Source of the DNA: Agrobacterium vaccinii
GTDB taxonomy: Bacteria; Pseudomonadota; Alphaproteobacteria; Rhizobiales; Rhizobiaceae
NCBI RefSeq assembly: GCF_021310995.1
Contig: NZ_CP054150.1
Span: 2,232,001-2,296,000 of the forward strand
Length of the DNA stretch: 64,000 nucleotides
Direction of reading: 5' to 3'
The notes beneath the pieces were generated by a model. It did no database searches, had not been told where the DNA came from, and saw only the letters and a list, made by a program, of their open reading frames with translations. A program made the translations under genes and the position numbers. Of this stretch, positions 26,105 through 35,256 are shown piece by piece (the first letter of the stretch is position 1; the number at the start of each line of letters is the position of its first letter).

Positions 26105-26705
26105 CCCCACCTATTACAAGACACAAACGCGGCAGATCGGGTCTCGTCGAGTGACTGACATCAAGCAGACCTGAAGCACAACAAAGACGATTGGCGAAGA
26201 ACATACGGAACCACGCCCCGCAACCATTTGCGGCTATCGAGGATGCGCTTTTAACGTTACACTTCCGCCAAGCAAGAACCCGCTGCTGGCCTGAACGGCC
26301 AAGTCCCCTACAACCATCATCGTTCCATTCCCGAAGACGACCTAGAGCGTTTATTGTTAATTGAGCAGGTTTTCGTCAGGGCAAGCTTGGCTAGCGAACG
26401 GCATTATCCCAGGTACTGTCACGCCGAAAGCTTCGAGCCTAGCGAAAAATGCCCGCAGAATGCTTCCATTTAACAAGGAAGCGCTCTAGGCCACCGCAAA
26501 GACACCTTGTCAACCGTGGGTGCAATATCCCCCTTCCCGAACGTGTAGCTCTAGACCGCAACGGTTTTCGACGGCACGCAGATCACTCAGAAAAATGGAT
26601 TGGACATACTGCCCAGCTATCAAGCCTGCCCGTCGGATGTCCTCATTCGACGTGGCGGCCCTCGCTCTCGCTTTATTCTCGCGAACACGCTCAGTTCTCA
26701 GAAAC
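26105..26705. other. 600-bp non-coding stretch between the octad-protein gene and the ggu operon
   Basis: Apart from the inverted-repeat element at 26341-26490 and the terminator at its right end (both listed), I see no gene here. Several short open frames overlap one another in different frames and have no recognisable features or good ribosome-binding sites. The two neighbouring transcripts converge on this region. Confidence 0.5.
26341..26490. repeat. Short element bounded by CCTAGAGCG / CGCTCTAGG inverted ends
   Basis: A 9-bp perfect inverted repeat, CCTAGAGCG at 26341 and CGCTCTAGG ending at 26490, bounds 150 bp in the gene-free stretch. The TAGAGC ends recall the mosaic element at 8173-8277. 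The interior is not obviously the same. It may be a decayed rhizobial intergenic mosaic element; it may also be chance, as the ends are short. Confidence 0.4.
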
Positions 26706-26737
26706 AAAAAAGCCCCGAGCCGGGAGGCTCGAGGCTT
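26706..26737 (-). terminator. Terminator of the chvE-ggu operon
   Basis: Read on the minus strand, AAAGCCTCGAGCC, a short loop and GGCTCGGGGCTTTTTT form a strong stem followed by a T run. It lies about 55 bp beyond the gguC stop codon. Confidence 0.88.
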
Positions 26738-26792
26738 TGCGGTGAGGTTTGGAGCGCTTCTCTACAAAGGGGAAACGCTCTGAATGAATGGC

Positions 26793-27788
26793 TCAGAGTT
26801 GGCCGATGGAGATGGTTTCTTCCATTTCCACCTTTAGCACATTGCGCAGCGGCAGGCCGAAACCTTCGGCTTCGATTTCGAAGACGTCGCCTGCTTCGGG
26901 CTTTACGCCATCTGCGAAGGATAGCGTTGCCGTGCCGAACATGTGGACGTGGACTTCGCCTGGTGCGCGGAATAGGCCGTATTTGAAGTGGTGGTATTCC
27001 AGATTGGCGAAGGTGTGGGACATATTATCCTCACCCGACAGAAACGGCTTTTCGAAAATGACCTTGCCGTCGCGTAGGATGCGGGACGTACCGCGGATAT
27101 CCGACGGCGGAGCGCCGATACGGATTTCTGGGCCGAAGCTTGCCGGGCGCAGCTTGGAGTGGGCGAGATAGAGATAGTTCATCCGCTCCGTGACGTGATC
27201 CGAAAACTCGTTGGAAACGGCAAAGCCGATGCGGAAGGCCTGGCCTTCATCGGAGATAACGTAAATACCAGCCATTTCGGGCTCTTCACCACCATCAAGC
27301 GCAAACGACGGCGACATCAGAGCCGCACCTGGTGCGGTCGCGACATGGCCATTACCCTTATAGAACCACTCAGGCTGAACGCCCTTCTGGCCCGCAGCAG
27401 GCTTTCCATTTTCGTGGCCCATCTTGAACATCTTCATCGAGTCGGTCAGCGTTTCCTCTGCCGCTTCGCCAGCCTTCTTATGCATGCTGTCACGCGTGGC
27501 AGCCGAACCCAGATGGGTAAGGCCGGTACCTGTCAGGTGCAGATGGGCAGGATCTGGATGCGTGATCGGCGGCAGGAACTTGCCTTCAGCATAGGCTTCC
27601 TCGAGGTCGATAGCATCGCCATAACCGCGCGCTTCGATGACCTCAACCAGCGTCTTGCCGGCATTGGCAGCTTCGAGTGCCAGCGCGTAGACGGACTCTG
27701 CATTGTTTACAGCACGCGCCTGTCCACCCTCGTCACGAGCGGCGACGATAATGCTTCCGTTCGCATTCTTGATCTGAGAAATCAGCAC
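26793..27788 (-). CDS. gguC: GguC, fumarylacetoacetate-hydrolase-superfamily enzyme
   Basis: The 331-residue protein is the GguC component of the Agrobacterium ggu operon. It has an FAH-superfamily C-terminal domain with the acidic metal-binding cluster GGEEPEMAGIYV and the NEFSDH region. Homologues in other bacteria have been described as 2-keto-3-deoxy-sugar-acid dehydratases of the L-arabinose pathway, so a catabolic step for a sugar taken up by ChvE-GguAB is likely. I chose the GTG at 27788, with AAGGA six bases upstream; the frame is open further but that part is not protein-like. It is the last gene of the operon, 95 bp after gguB. Confidence 0.9.
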   Translation of the reverse strand: MLISQIKNANGSIIVAARDEGGQARAVNNAESVYALALEAANAGKTLVEVIEARGYGDAIDLEEAYAEGKFLPPITHPDPAHLHLTGTGLTHLGSAATRDSMHKKAGEAAEETLTDSMKMFKMGHENGKPAAGQKGVQPEWFYKGNGHVATAPGAALMSPSFALDGGEEPEMAGIYVISDEGQAFRIGFAVSNEFSDHVTERMNYLYLAHSKLRPASFGPEIRIGAPPSDIRGTSRILRDGKVIFEKPFLSGEDNMSHTFANLEYHHFKYGLFRAPGEVHVHMFGTATLSFADGVKPEAGDVFEIEAEGFGLPLRNVLKVEMEETISIGQL

Positions 27789-27883
27789 GGTAATTCCTTT
27801 CAAAGACGTTTGACGCCTGCATCTCATGAAAGTGGCCGGAAACCGGCCACTTGTTATCATTTCAACCTATGGAACGAGAGCAA

Positions 27884-29080
27884 TCAGCCCTTGTTCTTGT
27901 TGTAGACGTCGAAGAAGACGGCGGCGAGAAGCACGAGGCCCTTGACCATCTGCTGGAAGTCGATGCCGAGACCGACGATCGACATGCCGTTGTTCATAAC
28001 GCCCATGATGAACGCACCGATAACAGCACCGGTGATCTTGCCAACGCCGCCGGATGCCGAAGCACCGCCGATAAAGCAGGCCGCGATAACGTCAAGCTCG
28101 AAGCCCACGCCAGCTTTCGGCGTTGCGGAGTTCAGACGCGTCGCGATGATCATACCGGCGAGACCAGCCAGCACACCCATGTTGACGAAGGTTAGGAAGC
28201 TCAGTCGCTCGGTGTTGATGCCGGAAAGCTTCGTCGCCTTCTCGTTACCGCCCATGGCGTAGATACGACGACCAATGGTCGTGCGGCGCGTGACGAAGCT
28301 ATAAAGCGCGATCAGAACCAGCATGACGATGAGGACGTTTGGCAGGCCACGATAGGTCGAAAGCTGGTAGCCGAGGAACAGGATTGCGCCAGCGATCAGC
28401 AGGTTCTGGACGATGAAGAAGCCGAAAGGCTCGACATCGATACCGTGGCGAACATTCACCTGACGGCGGCGCAAAGCCAGCACGAACAGAGCAAGCGTGA
28501 TCGCGAGCGTCAGCACCATGGATGTGACGTTGATGCCTTCGATACCACCGATATCCGGCAAGAAGCCGGTGCTGACGACCTGGAAATCGACAGGAAACGG
28601 ACCGATGTTCTTACCGCCCAGCACGAAGAGCGTCAGGCCGCGGAAGACGAGCATGCCCGCCAGTGTCACGATGAAGGACGGAATGCGGTGATAGGCGATC
28701 CAGTAGCCCTGCGCCGCACCGATCAGACCACCGACGCCAAGGCAGATGAGCGCCGCCAGAAGCGGATTCATGCCCCATTGCACGGTCAGGATGGCCGCGA
28801 CCGCGCCGACGAAGGCGACGATCGAGCCAACTGAAAGGTCGATATGCCCTGCGACGATGACCAGCAGCATGCCGAGCGACATGATGACGATGAACGAGTT
28901 CTGGAGGATCAGGTTCGTCAGGTTAACAGGGCGAAACAGAATACCGCCGGTGTAAAACTGGAAGAAAACCATGATGGCGACGAGCGCGATCAGCATGCCG
29001 TATTCGCGAATGTTGGCGCGAATATACGAGCCGACTGAAACGACGTTGCTTTCTTCGGTGGATGTGTTGGCCGAACTCAT
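27884..29080 (-). CDS. gguB: GguB, sugar ABC transporter permease
   Basis: The 398-residue inner-membrane permease of the RbsC/XylH/AraH class has about ten hydrophobic segments and the conserved [20 protein letters not shown] region near residue 85 and GGNEKATKLSGI loop near residue 285. It forms the channel through which sugars delivered by ChvE pass, powered by GguA. Its ATG overlaps the gguA stop as TGATG. The longer upstream frame lies inside gguA and is not used. Confidence 0.93.
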   Translation of the reverse strand: MSSANTSTEESNVVSVGSYIRANIREYGMLIALVAIMVFFQFYTGGILFRPVNLTNLILQNSFIVIMSLGMLLVIVAGHIDLSVGSIVAFVGAVAAILTVQWGMNPLLAALICLGVGGLIGAAQGYWIAYHRIPSFIVTLAGMLVFRGLTLFVLGGKNIGPFPVDFQVVSTGFLPDIGGIEGINVTSMVLTLAITLALFVLALRRRQVNVRHGIDVEPFGFFIVQNLLIAGAILFLGYQLSTYRGLPNVLIVMLVLIALYSFVTRRTTIGRRIYAMGGNEKATKLSGINTERLSFLTFVNMGVLAGLAGMIIATRLNSATPKAGVGFELDVIAACFIGGASASGGVGKITGAVIGAFIMGVMNNGMSIVGLGIDFQQMVKGLVLLAAVFFDVYNKNKG

Positions 29081-30615
29081 CAGTTCTTCTCCCCTGAGCG
29101 CATGATAGCGCGCATGATGCTTTCCTGGCTCGCCTCTCCCTTCGGCAATTCGGCGACAATCCGTCCTTCGTTCATAACGTAGATGCGGTCGCAATTGCCA
29201 AGCAGTTCGGGCATTTCCGATGAGATCATCAGAACGCCTTTTCCGTCGGCGGCGAGCTGGTTGATAATGGTGTAGATTTCATATTTCGCGCCGACATCGA
29301 TACCGCGCGTCGGTTCGTCCAGAATGAGAACGTCAGGGTTCGAGAACAACCATTTCGACAGAACGACCTTCTGCTGGTTGCCGCCGGAAAGGTTGACCGT
29401 TTCCTGAAAGATGCCGGACGAGCGGATGCGAAGGCGTTTACGGAAGTCGTTCGCGACCGACATTTCCTTGTGGTCGTCAATGACGCTTGCAGACGACACA
29501 CCAGCAAGATTGGCAAGCGTGGTGTTGTGCAAAATATTGTCGTTGAGCACGAGGCCCAGATGCTTGCGGTCTTCGGTTACGTAGGCAAGACCGGCATCGA
29601 TCGCTTTGCGAACAGTGCTGACATCCACAGGCTTGCCATGGATCAGAACGTCGCCGGTGATCTTATGACCATAGGACTTGCCGAACACGCTCATCGCAAA
29701 TTCGGTGCGGCCAGCGCCCATCAGGCCAGCAATACCCACGACCTCGCCCTTGCGGACATTGACGTTGATATCATGTAGAACCTGACGATCCCGGTGCTGC
29801 TGGTGATAGGCGTTCCAGTTCTTGACTTCGAGAATGGTTTCGCCGATCGGCACATCGCGTGGCGGATAGCGGTCTTCGAGATCGCGGCCCACCATGTTGC
29901 GGATGATCACGTCTTCGCTGATCTCTTCGTTATGACAGTCGAGGGTCTTGACCGTCATACCATCGCGCAGAACCGTGATCTGGTCTGCCACCTTACGCAC
30001 TTCGTTCAGCTTGTGCGTGATAATGATGGAGGTCAGGCCCTGCTTGCGGAACTCGATCAACAGGTTGAGGAGCGCTTCCGAATCGCTTTCGTTCAGCGAT
30101 GCCGTTGGCTCGTCGAGGATCAGGAGCTTCACGCTCTTGGAAAGAGCCTTGGCGATTTCCACCAGCTGCTGCTTACCCACACCGATGTCGGTGATCAGCG
30201 TCTCAGGTGATTCCTTGAGGCCAACCTTTTTCAACAGCTCGCGCGTGCGGTTGAACGTCTGCTGCCAGCTGATGACGCCATTGGTGGCGATCTCGTTGCC
30301 GAGAAAAATGTTTTCCGCAATCGACAGAAGCGGGACCAGGGCCAATTCCTGGTGAATGATGATGATGCCTATTTCTTCACTGTCGTTGATCGCGCGGAAA
30401 TTTCGCAGCTGACCTTCGTAGTGAATTTCACCGTCATAGGTGCCAGCGGGGTAAACGCCTGAAAGGACCTTCATGAGGGTCGACTTTCCGGCACCGTTTT
30501 CGCCGACGAGTGCGTGTATCTCACCCTGGCGAACCTTGAGGTTCACGTTCTCCAGCGCTTTCACGCCCGGAAACGTCTTGGTGATATTCCGCATTTCGAG
30601 GATGGTATTGTCCAT
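29080..30615 (-). CDS. gguA: GguA, sugar ABC transporter ATPase with two ATP-binding cassettes
   Basis: The 511-residue protein is a double ATPase of the RbsA/MglA/XylG class. Cassette 1 has Walker [10 protein letters not shown] near residue 39, a signature segment [13 protein letters not shown] and Walker [11 protein letters not shown]. Cassette 2 keeps the signature [14 protein letters not shown] and Walker [14 protein letters not shown], but its Walker A (GLMGAGRTE) is degenerate, as in the family. It energises uptake of the sugars bound by ChvE. It starts 89 bp after chvE, beyond an intercistronic stem-loop. Confidence 0.95.
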   Translation of the reverse strand: MDNTILEMRNITKTFPGVKALENVNLKVRQGEIHALVGENGAGKSTLMKVLSGVYPAGTYDGEIHYEGQLRNFRAINDSEEIGIIIIHQELALVPLLSIAENIFLGNEIATNGVISWQQTFNRTRELLKKVGLKESPETLITDIGVGKQQLVEIAKALSKSVKLLILDEPTASLNESDSEALLNLLIEFRKQGLTSIIITHKLNEVRKVADQITVLRDGMTVKTLDCHNEEISEDVIIRNMVGRDLEDRYPPRDVPIGETILEVKNWNAYHQQHRDRQVLHDINVNVRKGEVVGIAGLMGAGRTEFAMSVFGKSYGHKITGDVLIHGKPVDVSTVRKAIDAGLAYVTEDRKHLGLVLNDNILHNTTLANLAGVSSASVIDDHKEMSVANDFRKRLRIRSSGIFQETVNLSGGNQQKVVLSKWLFSNPDVLILDEPTRGIDVGAKYEIYTIINQLAADGKGVLMISSEMPELLGNCDRIYVMNEGRIVAELPKGEASQESIMRAIMRSGEKN

Positions 30616-30659
30616 ATCGCAATCCAGCGCCGTACAATCCGGCGTTCTTTTTTGAAGAA

Positions 30660-30689
30660 GCGGGGACAGGCAACAAAGCCTATCCCCGC
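30660..30689 (-). promoter_or_regulatory. Intercistronic stem-loop between chvE and gguA
   Basis: On the minus strand, GCGGGGATAGGC, a six-base loop and GCCTGTCCCCGC form a 12-bp stem with one mismatch. It sits in the 89-bp gap after chvE and is not followed directly by a T run. Such hairpins commonly protect the binding-protein part of the transcript and give it higher levels than the transporter part. That role is an inference. Confidence 0.7.
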
Positions 30690-30704
30690 CACGATCATAG
30701 AAGC

Positions 30705-31769
30705 TTACTTGAGCTGGTCTTCTTTGTAGTAACCGCCGTCAACGAGAACCTGCTTGTAGTTCTCCTTAGTAACAGCAACTGGCTTCAAGAGGTAGGAAGG
30801 AACAACCTTGACGCCATTTTCATAGGTCTTGGTGTCGTTCACTTCAGGCTCTTTGCCCTGCATGACGGCGTTGACCATGCCAACAGTAACCTTCGCGAGT
30901 TCGCGTGTGTCCTTGAAGATGGTGGAGTACTGCTCGCCAGCGATGATCGACTTGACGGAAGGCACTTCAGCATCCTGACCGGATACGACTGGCAGCGGCT
31001 GGTCCTTGGAGCCATAACCTACGCCCTTGAGCGAGGAGATGATGCCGATGGAGATACCGTCGTAAGGCGACAGAACAGCGTCAACCTTTGCGTCTGTGTA
31101 GAAGGCAGAGAGAAGGTTATCCATACGGGCTTGGGCCGTTGCTGGATCCCAACGCAGCGTACCGACCTTGTCCATGCCCATCTGGCCGGACTTCACGACG
31201 AGCTTGCCGCTGTCGATGTAAGGCTTGAGAACGGACATTGCGCCATCGTAGAAGAAGAAGGCGTTGTTGTCGTCTGGCGAACCGCCGAACAGTTCGATGT
31301 TGAATGGACCCTTGCCATCCTTCAGGCCGAGCTTGTCGGCAATCGATGTTGCCTGCAACACGCCAACCTGGAAGTTGTCGAAGGTTGCGTAGTAGGAAAC
31401 GTCGCCGCTGTTACGGATCAGACGGTCATAAGCGATGACCTTGATGCCCTGCTGGCCAGCCTGCTTGAGAACGTCAGACAGTGTCGTGCCGTCGATCGAA
31501 GCGATAACCAGAACCTTTACGCCCTTGGTAACCATGTTTTCAATCTGGGACAGCTGATTCGGAATATCGTCGTCAGCGTACTGCAGATCGGTTGTGTAAC
31601 CGGCTTCCTGAAGCTGCTTGACGATGTTGTTGCCGTCATCGATCCAGCGTGCGGAAGACTTCGTTGGCATAGCAATGCCGACTGCGCCCTTGTCCTGCGC
31701 CCAAACAGGGCCAGCAAATGATGCAGCGCCGATGGCACAGGCCGCAAACAACGAAATAATGGATTTCAT
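30705..31769 (-). CDS. chvE: ChvE, multiple-sugar-binding periplasmic protein
   Basis: The 354-residue protein, exactly the known ChvE length, has a signal peptide ([20 protein letters not shown], cleaved near QDK) and a periplasmic-binding-protein fold with [17 protein letters not shown] at its start. ChvE binds aldoses such as glucose, galactose, arabinose and xylose, feeds GguAB, serves in chemotaxis, and in virulent strains presents sugars to VirA for vir induction. I chose the ATG at 31769, with GGGAGAGAG upstream. No Ti plasmid functions are in this window, so the strain's virulence cannot be judged. Confidence 0.96.
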   Translation of the reverse strand: MKSIISLFAACAIGAASFAGPVWAQDKGAVGIAMPTKSSARWIDDGNNIVKQLQEAGYTTDLQYADDDIPNQLSQIENMVTKGVKVLVIASIDGTTLSDVLKQAGQQGIKVIAYDRLIRNSGDVSYYATFDNFQVGVLQATSIADKLGLKDGKGPFNIELFGGSPDDNNAFFFYDGAMSVLKPYIDSGKLVVKSGQMGMDKVGTLRWDPATAQARMDNLLSAFYTDAKVDAVLSPYDGISIGIISSLKGVGYGSKDQPLPVVSGQDAEVPSVKSIIAGEQYSTIFKDTRELAKVTVGMVNAVMQGKEPEVNDTKTYENGVKVVPSYLLKPVAVTKENYKQVLVDGGYYKEDQLK

Positions 31770-32037
31770 ATACTCTCTCCCTTGGAACCCTCTTTCAGGC
31801 GTTGTTCTGTACAAATCACCTGTAAATTCATGACCGAGCGTCAGGAGTTTAGCTTACTCGAATTGAATGCAAAGACACAATCCGAACTTTTGCCACTCCT
31901 CCCCGGCACAGGCGCAACCTGTTCTGAATCCATATAACTGTCAAATAGAATATATTGCTTTTCCTATATCATTTTTGTTATATTAAATCGGTATAATTGC
32001 CTATCCCGCTTTCCCGGGGTGCAATGGGGAAAGCGCC
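31770..32037. promoter_or_regulatory. Divergent control region chvE / gbpR
   Basis: The 268 bp between the divergent start codons must contain both promoters and the LysR-type operator. The part nearest gbpR is strikingly A/T-rich (31930-31990). In Agrobacterium GbpR is known to activate chvE in response to sugars such as galactose and arabinose. I could not single out one T-N11-A operator with confidence. Confidence 0.6.
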
Positions 32038-33030
32038 ATGGAACGAAATGGAACGGATTCGTTCGAATTTTTATCGCTGACAGAAGACAACCCCCTGTTG
32101 CGCGCAGGTCTGAAAATGACCCATTTGCGCATGCTGGTGACGATTGAAGAACACGGCCAGGTAAGCGCTGCGGCAGCTGCGCTGAACATGACCCAACCCG
32201 CAGCATCCCGAATGTTGTCCGAAATGGAGGCCATCGTGAAGACGCCGTTGTGCCAGCGGGCGTCACGCGGCGTGGTCCTGACGCAATTCGGCGAGGCACT
32301 GGCGAAACGTGCGAAAAAGATTCTTCTCGAACTTCGCGAGGCAAGTCGCGAGCTGGCACAGATGAAATCAGGCGGCGGTGGCTCGGTCTTCATCGGGTCC
32401 GTCACCGCACCCGCCATCAGCCTTGTGGTGCCTGCGTTGCGAAAGGCGATGGACACCTATCCTGGTATCGAGGTCAATGTTCAGGTGGAGACGAGCAATG
32501 TGCTGGCGCGTGAACTGCTGGCCGCCCGCCACGACTTCGTCATTGGCCGCATTCCTGATGATATTGACCCTGCTTTGTTCAACGCGCATGAAATCGGCAT
32601 CGAACGCGCCTGCCTTCTGGTGCGCAAGAATCATCCGTTGTTGGCAACAGCGCCTGCGAAGCTGGAAGACCTCTCGCAATATGACTGGGTGTTCCAGCCA
32701 CCGGGTGCCCTGCTGCGGCGGACGATGGAAGATGTATTTCTGGCGCAGGGCGTGGCGCTGCCGCGCAACATCATCAACACCCCCTCCATCGTGCTGACAC
32801 TTGCCATCGTGACGCAGACGAATGCGATTGCGCCGCTAGCCTATGAAATGGCGGAATTCGTTTCCGGCCAGCACTCGCCCATGGGCGATATTCGCATTCT
32901 GCCGACGGAATTCGAACTCAGCGTCAAGCCTTACAGCCTCATCATGACCAAGGATCGTGCCCTGCCGCCCAGCGCGCAGTTGTTGTACGATCTCGTTCTG
33001 GAAGAGAGTCGGAATCTGACGTGGAATTGA
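32038..33030 (+). CDS. gbpR: GbpR, LysR-family regulator of chvE
   Basis: The 330-residue protein has an N-terminal winged helix-turn-helix (MTHLRMLVTIEEHGQVSAAA then LNMTQPAASRMLSEME, in part) and a LysR substrate-binding domain of about 200 residues. It is divergent from chvE, the arrangement known for gbpR in Agrobacterium, where it controls chvE expression in response to sugars. The N terminus is about 30 residues longer than in many LysR proteins, as expected for GbpR. The stop is followed within 60 bp by the J-domain-like gene. Confidence 0.92.
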   Translation: MERNGTDSFEFLSLTEDNPLLRAGLKMTHLRMLVTIEEHGQVSAAAAALNMTQPAASRMLSEMEAIVKTPLCQRASRGVVLTQFGEALAKRAKKILLELREASRELAQMKSGGGGSVFIGSVTAPAISLVVPALRKAMDTYPGIEVNVQVETSNVLARELLAARHDFVIGRIPDDIDPALFNAHEIGIERACLLVRKNHPLLATAPAKLEDLSQYDWVFQPPGALLRRTMEDVFLAQGVALPRNIINTPSIVLTLAIVTQTNAIAPLAYEMAEFVSGQHSPMGDIRILPTEFELSVKPYSLIMTKDRALPPSAQLLYDLVLEESRNLTWN

Positions 33031-33089
33031 AGGCGCAAGCCAGAGACCACCTTGTTATGATCTCGTGACGCACCAATCGGGAAGATCGA

Positions 33090-33545
33090 ATGCTGTTCGG
33101 ACAGTCTGTTTTTCAGTCAGTGGTGGAACGCCTGGAACGCGAGGCGGAGGACGAGCCTTCCGTCGAGGATGCCAAGCCAAGCCTTGGCATGAACAGTTTC
33201 AGCGCCAGTCTCGTCTTCGACACGGCAACGCAAGACCCATCCTCTGCCAATCTGCCGCTATCGTCTTACCTCGGCTTTCTGGAAGAGCCATCGGCGCCGG
33301 TCGAACCCGTGCCGGAACCCCAGGTCATGCCGCCGCACCTTGCCCGCACATCGCTGGCCGACGTCTCCGAGGAACTCGGCATTGGTGACAAGGACACGAT
33401 CGAGACGCTGAACGAGAAGCGCCGCAGCTTTGCCCGGATGAACCATCCCGATACGATCAGCCCGGAATTCCGTGAGAATGCGACACTGCGAATGACAGCC
33501 GCCAATCTGCTGATCGATCAAGCCATTCGCTTCATCGGCAAATAG
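33090..33545 (+). CDS. Small J-domain-like (HPD-containing) protein
   Basis: The first 90 residues of this 151-residue protein are acidic, Pro/Ser-rich and without recognisable fold. The last 60 resemble the C-terminal half of a J domain: a helix ending in KRRSFARMNHPDTI with the HPD tripeptide that contacts Hsp70, then a helix RMTAANLLIDQAIRF. No Gly/Phe or zinc region is present. It is probably a specialised DnaK co-chaperone; its client is unknown. ATG at 33090 has GGGAAGA upstream. It abuts the convergent membrane-protein gene with no spacer. Confidence 0.7.
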   Translation: MLFGQSVFQSVVERLEREAEDEPSVEDAKPSLGMNSFSASLVFDTATQDPSSANLPLSSYLGFLEEPSAPVEPVPEPQVMPPHLARTSLADVSEELGIGDKDTIETLNEKRRSFARMNHPDTISPEFRENATLRMTAANLLIDQAIRFIGK

Positions 33546-33776
33546 TCAGGCCTCGTCCGGTTCCACCGGCTTGGGCTCCTCAATCTTCTCAGGCGCAGGC
33601 TTGAACGTGAACAGCAGCACATAGGCCGAATAGGCCGCAACACCGCCCACTACCGTTGCCCAGAATATCTCATGATTGATGAATTCGATGACGGCCCACA
33701 CGGTTGAGAAACCAACGATCAGCAGCCGCACCCAGAGGGGCTTGTAGATGGGGTGGCTCGTGTCGATGTTCAGCAT
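33546..33776 (-). CDS. Small two-span membrane protein
   Basis: The 76-residue protein has two hydrophobic segments (about residues 16-34 and 38-58) and an acidic Pro-rich cytoplasmic or periplasmic tail (PAPEKIEEPKPVEPDEA). The pattern and codon use look like a real gene. I do not recognise a family. It is convergent with the J-domain-like gene and begins 29 bp after the ROK regulator's stop codon, so it is probably co-transcribed with that regulator. Confidence 0.65.
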   Translation of the reverse strand: MLNIDTSHPIYKPLWVRLLIVGFSTVWAVIEFINHEIFWATVVGGVAAYSAYVLLFTFKPAPEKIEEPKPVEPDEA

Positions 33777-33805
33777 ATCGTCTCCATGCGCCTTGTCGGC
33801 TGCGC

Positions 33806-35026
33806 TCAGCCTGTCTGTTGCGCGGCCATACCAGAGGTCAGGATATCTCCATCCAGACGAGACAATGCAAGCCCCATGTGACCATCGAAGACCAAAGTCT
33901 GCTCATCTGGCTCGATTGTGATGTCCGGCAGGCCAGAGATGCGCACGACATTGGTCTGCACCATGCCCTCCAGAATGCTGGCCTTGAGAAGATCGAAAAA
34001 CCGGGTTCCCGGCCCCGTCACGAATAACGGCATGTGACCGTGCAGGCTGAATAGCCGCGACAGACCATTGCCAAGCGCCAGTCCCGCCTGCCGAAAGGCA
34101 AAGGCCGCCATACGGTTGCCGGAGCGCGCCGAGGCGGCGATTTTCTCGACCTCTGCAAGCGGCACGAATTTGGCCGGTATCGTATTGGTCGAAACCTCGA
34201 AGGCGGTCCGCAATATTCCGTAGAACCCGCTATAGGCCTCCACGCACCCCCTCGCCCCGCAACGGCAGAGCGCACCGTCCGGCACATGCAGCATATGCCC
34301 GAAATTGAGTGCAATGACATCGGCGCGCCCGTCCCCGACATCACGCGCCACACCTAGCCCAATGCTGTGTCCGAGCGAGAGTGCCGTCAGCGACTTCGCA
34401 GCACCATCGGCGCCACGCATGCGCATCCACAGCGCTTCGGCAGCCAGCAGCGTTTCATTGTAGAGATAGACCCGTGCCCTGAAATGCACGGCCAAAAGCG
34501 TACGAAAGTTGACCTGCCCCTCCCCCAGCACCGGCGACCACAACAGCGTGGCACTTTCGGTATCCACCAATCCCTTACTGCTGATGGAGATATGAAGAAT
34601 GGCGCTCTGCGCGATTTTTGATCGGGCTGCCAGACGCAGAAGACCGGCGAGAACCGCCTGCGCAAAACTCTCGCTCGTGCCGGAGGCCCGCGCCTCGCCG
34701 AAGCGGTCCATCAGCTTGCCGGTAAAATCCACGAGGGAATACTGAACGGCATCCGAGGAGATCACCACGACGGCGACATAGCCGAAGCCTCTATTGGGTT
34801 GAAACAGAACACGTGGACGCCCCCTGCCCGATGCCGCCTGCTGTTCCGTTCGTTCGATGAGGCTGAAGCGTTCCAGTTCTGCGGTAATGGCGGAAACCGT
34901 GGCCGATGCCAGCCCTGTCAGGCCTGCCATATCCGTATGGGACAGATTGCCGTGCCGACGCAGTGCGCCCAGCACGCGAAGACTGTTTTGCTGTCGGACC
35001 AGCTCTGTGCTTGCTATGGCCGACAT
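33806..35026 (-). CDS. ROK-family transcriptional repressor (XylR/NagC type)
   Basis: The 406-residue protein has an N-terminal winged helix (LRRHGNLSHTDMAGLTGLASATVSAITAELE, in part) and a ROK sugar-kinase-like domain with the zinc signature CRCGARGCVEAYSG. The phosphate-binding residues of true kinases are not obvious, as in regulators. It is divergent from xylF and most likely represses the xylFHG transporter in the absence of its sugar. A perfect 19-bp palindrome in the intergenic region is its likely operator. Confidence 0.88.
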   Translation of the reverse strand: MSAIASTELVRQQNSLRVLGALRRHGNLSHTDMAGLTGLASATVSAITAELERFSLIERTEQQAASGRGRPRVLFQPNRGFGYVAVVVISSDAVQYSLVDFTGKLMDRFGEARASGTSESFAQAVLAGLLRLAARSKIAQSAILHISISSKGLVDTESATLLWSPVLGEGQVNFRTLLAVHFRARVYLYNETLLAAEALWMRMRGADGAAKSLTALSLGHSIGLGVARDVGDGRADVIALNFGHMLHVPDGALCRCGARGCVEAYSGFYGILRTAFEVSTNTIPAKFVPLAEVEKIAASARSGNRMAAFAFRQAGLALGNGLSRLFSLHGHMPLFVTGPGTRFFDLLKASILEGMVQTNVVRISGLPDITIEPDEQTLVFDGHMGLALSRLDGDILTSGMAAQQTG

Positions 35027-35148
35027 CGCTTTTCAGTTTCCTCGTTTGTTTTCCACGCCATAAACCCTGTGCGTTCCAGCCGCAACCAACCCCATGAAAA
35101 CAGACGTTTTCGGGCCTGTTGACAGCATCTGGATTCTCTGACATCTAA

Positions 35149-35167
35149 TTTCTCGACTGTCGAGAAA
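35149..35167. promoter_or_regulatory. Perfect 19-bp palindrome, probable ROK operator upstream of xylF
   Basis: The sequence TTTCTCGAC-T-GTCGAGAAA is perfectly symmetrical around one base. It lies in the 230-bp divergent region, 122 bp from the ROK gene start and 90 bp from the xylF start. ROK regulators bind palindromes of about this length with A/T-rich outer arms. The assignment is an inference from symmetry and position. Confidence 0.65.
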
Positions 35168-35256
35168 AAATGCTGACCGCATAGCTCGACAGGTTTTCTG
35201 GCACGCACGCAGGCATGGAGGTGCCACGTGTGTTGCCGTCACCCGGGAGGACATTC

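Noticed and set aside
26793..33030. Presence of chvE taken as proof of virulence functions
   Set aside because: chvE is chromosomal and present in non-pathogenic strains; no vir gene or T-DNA border is in the window.
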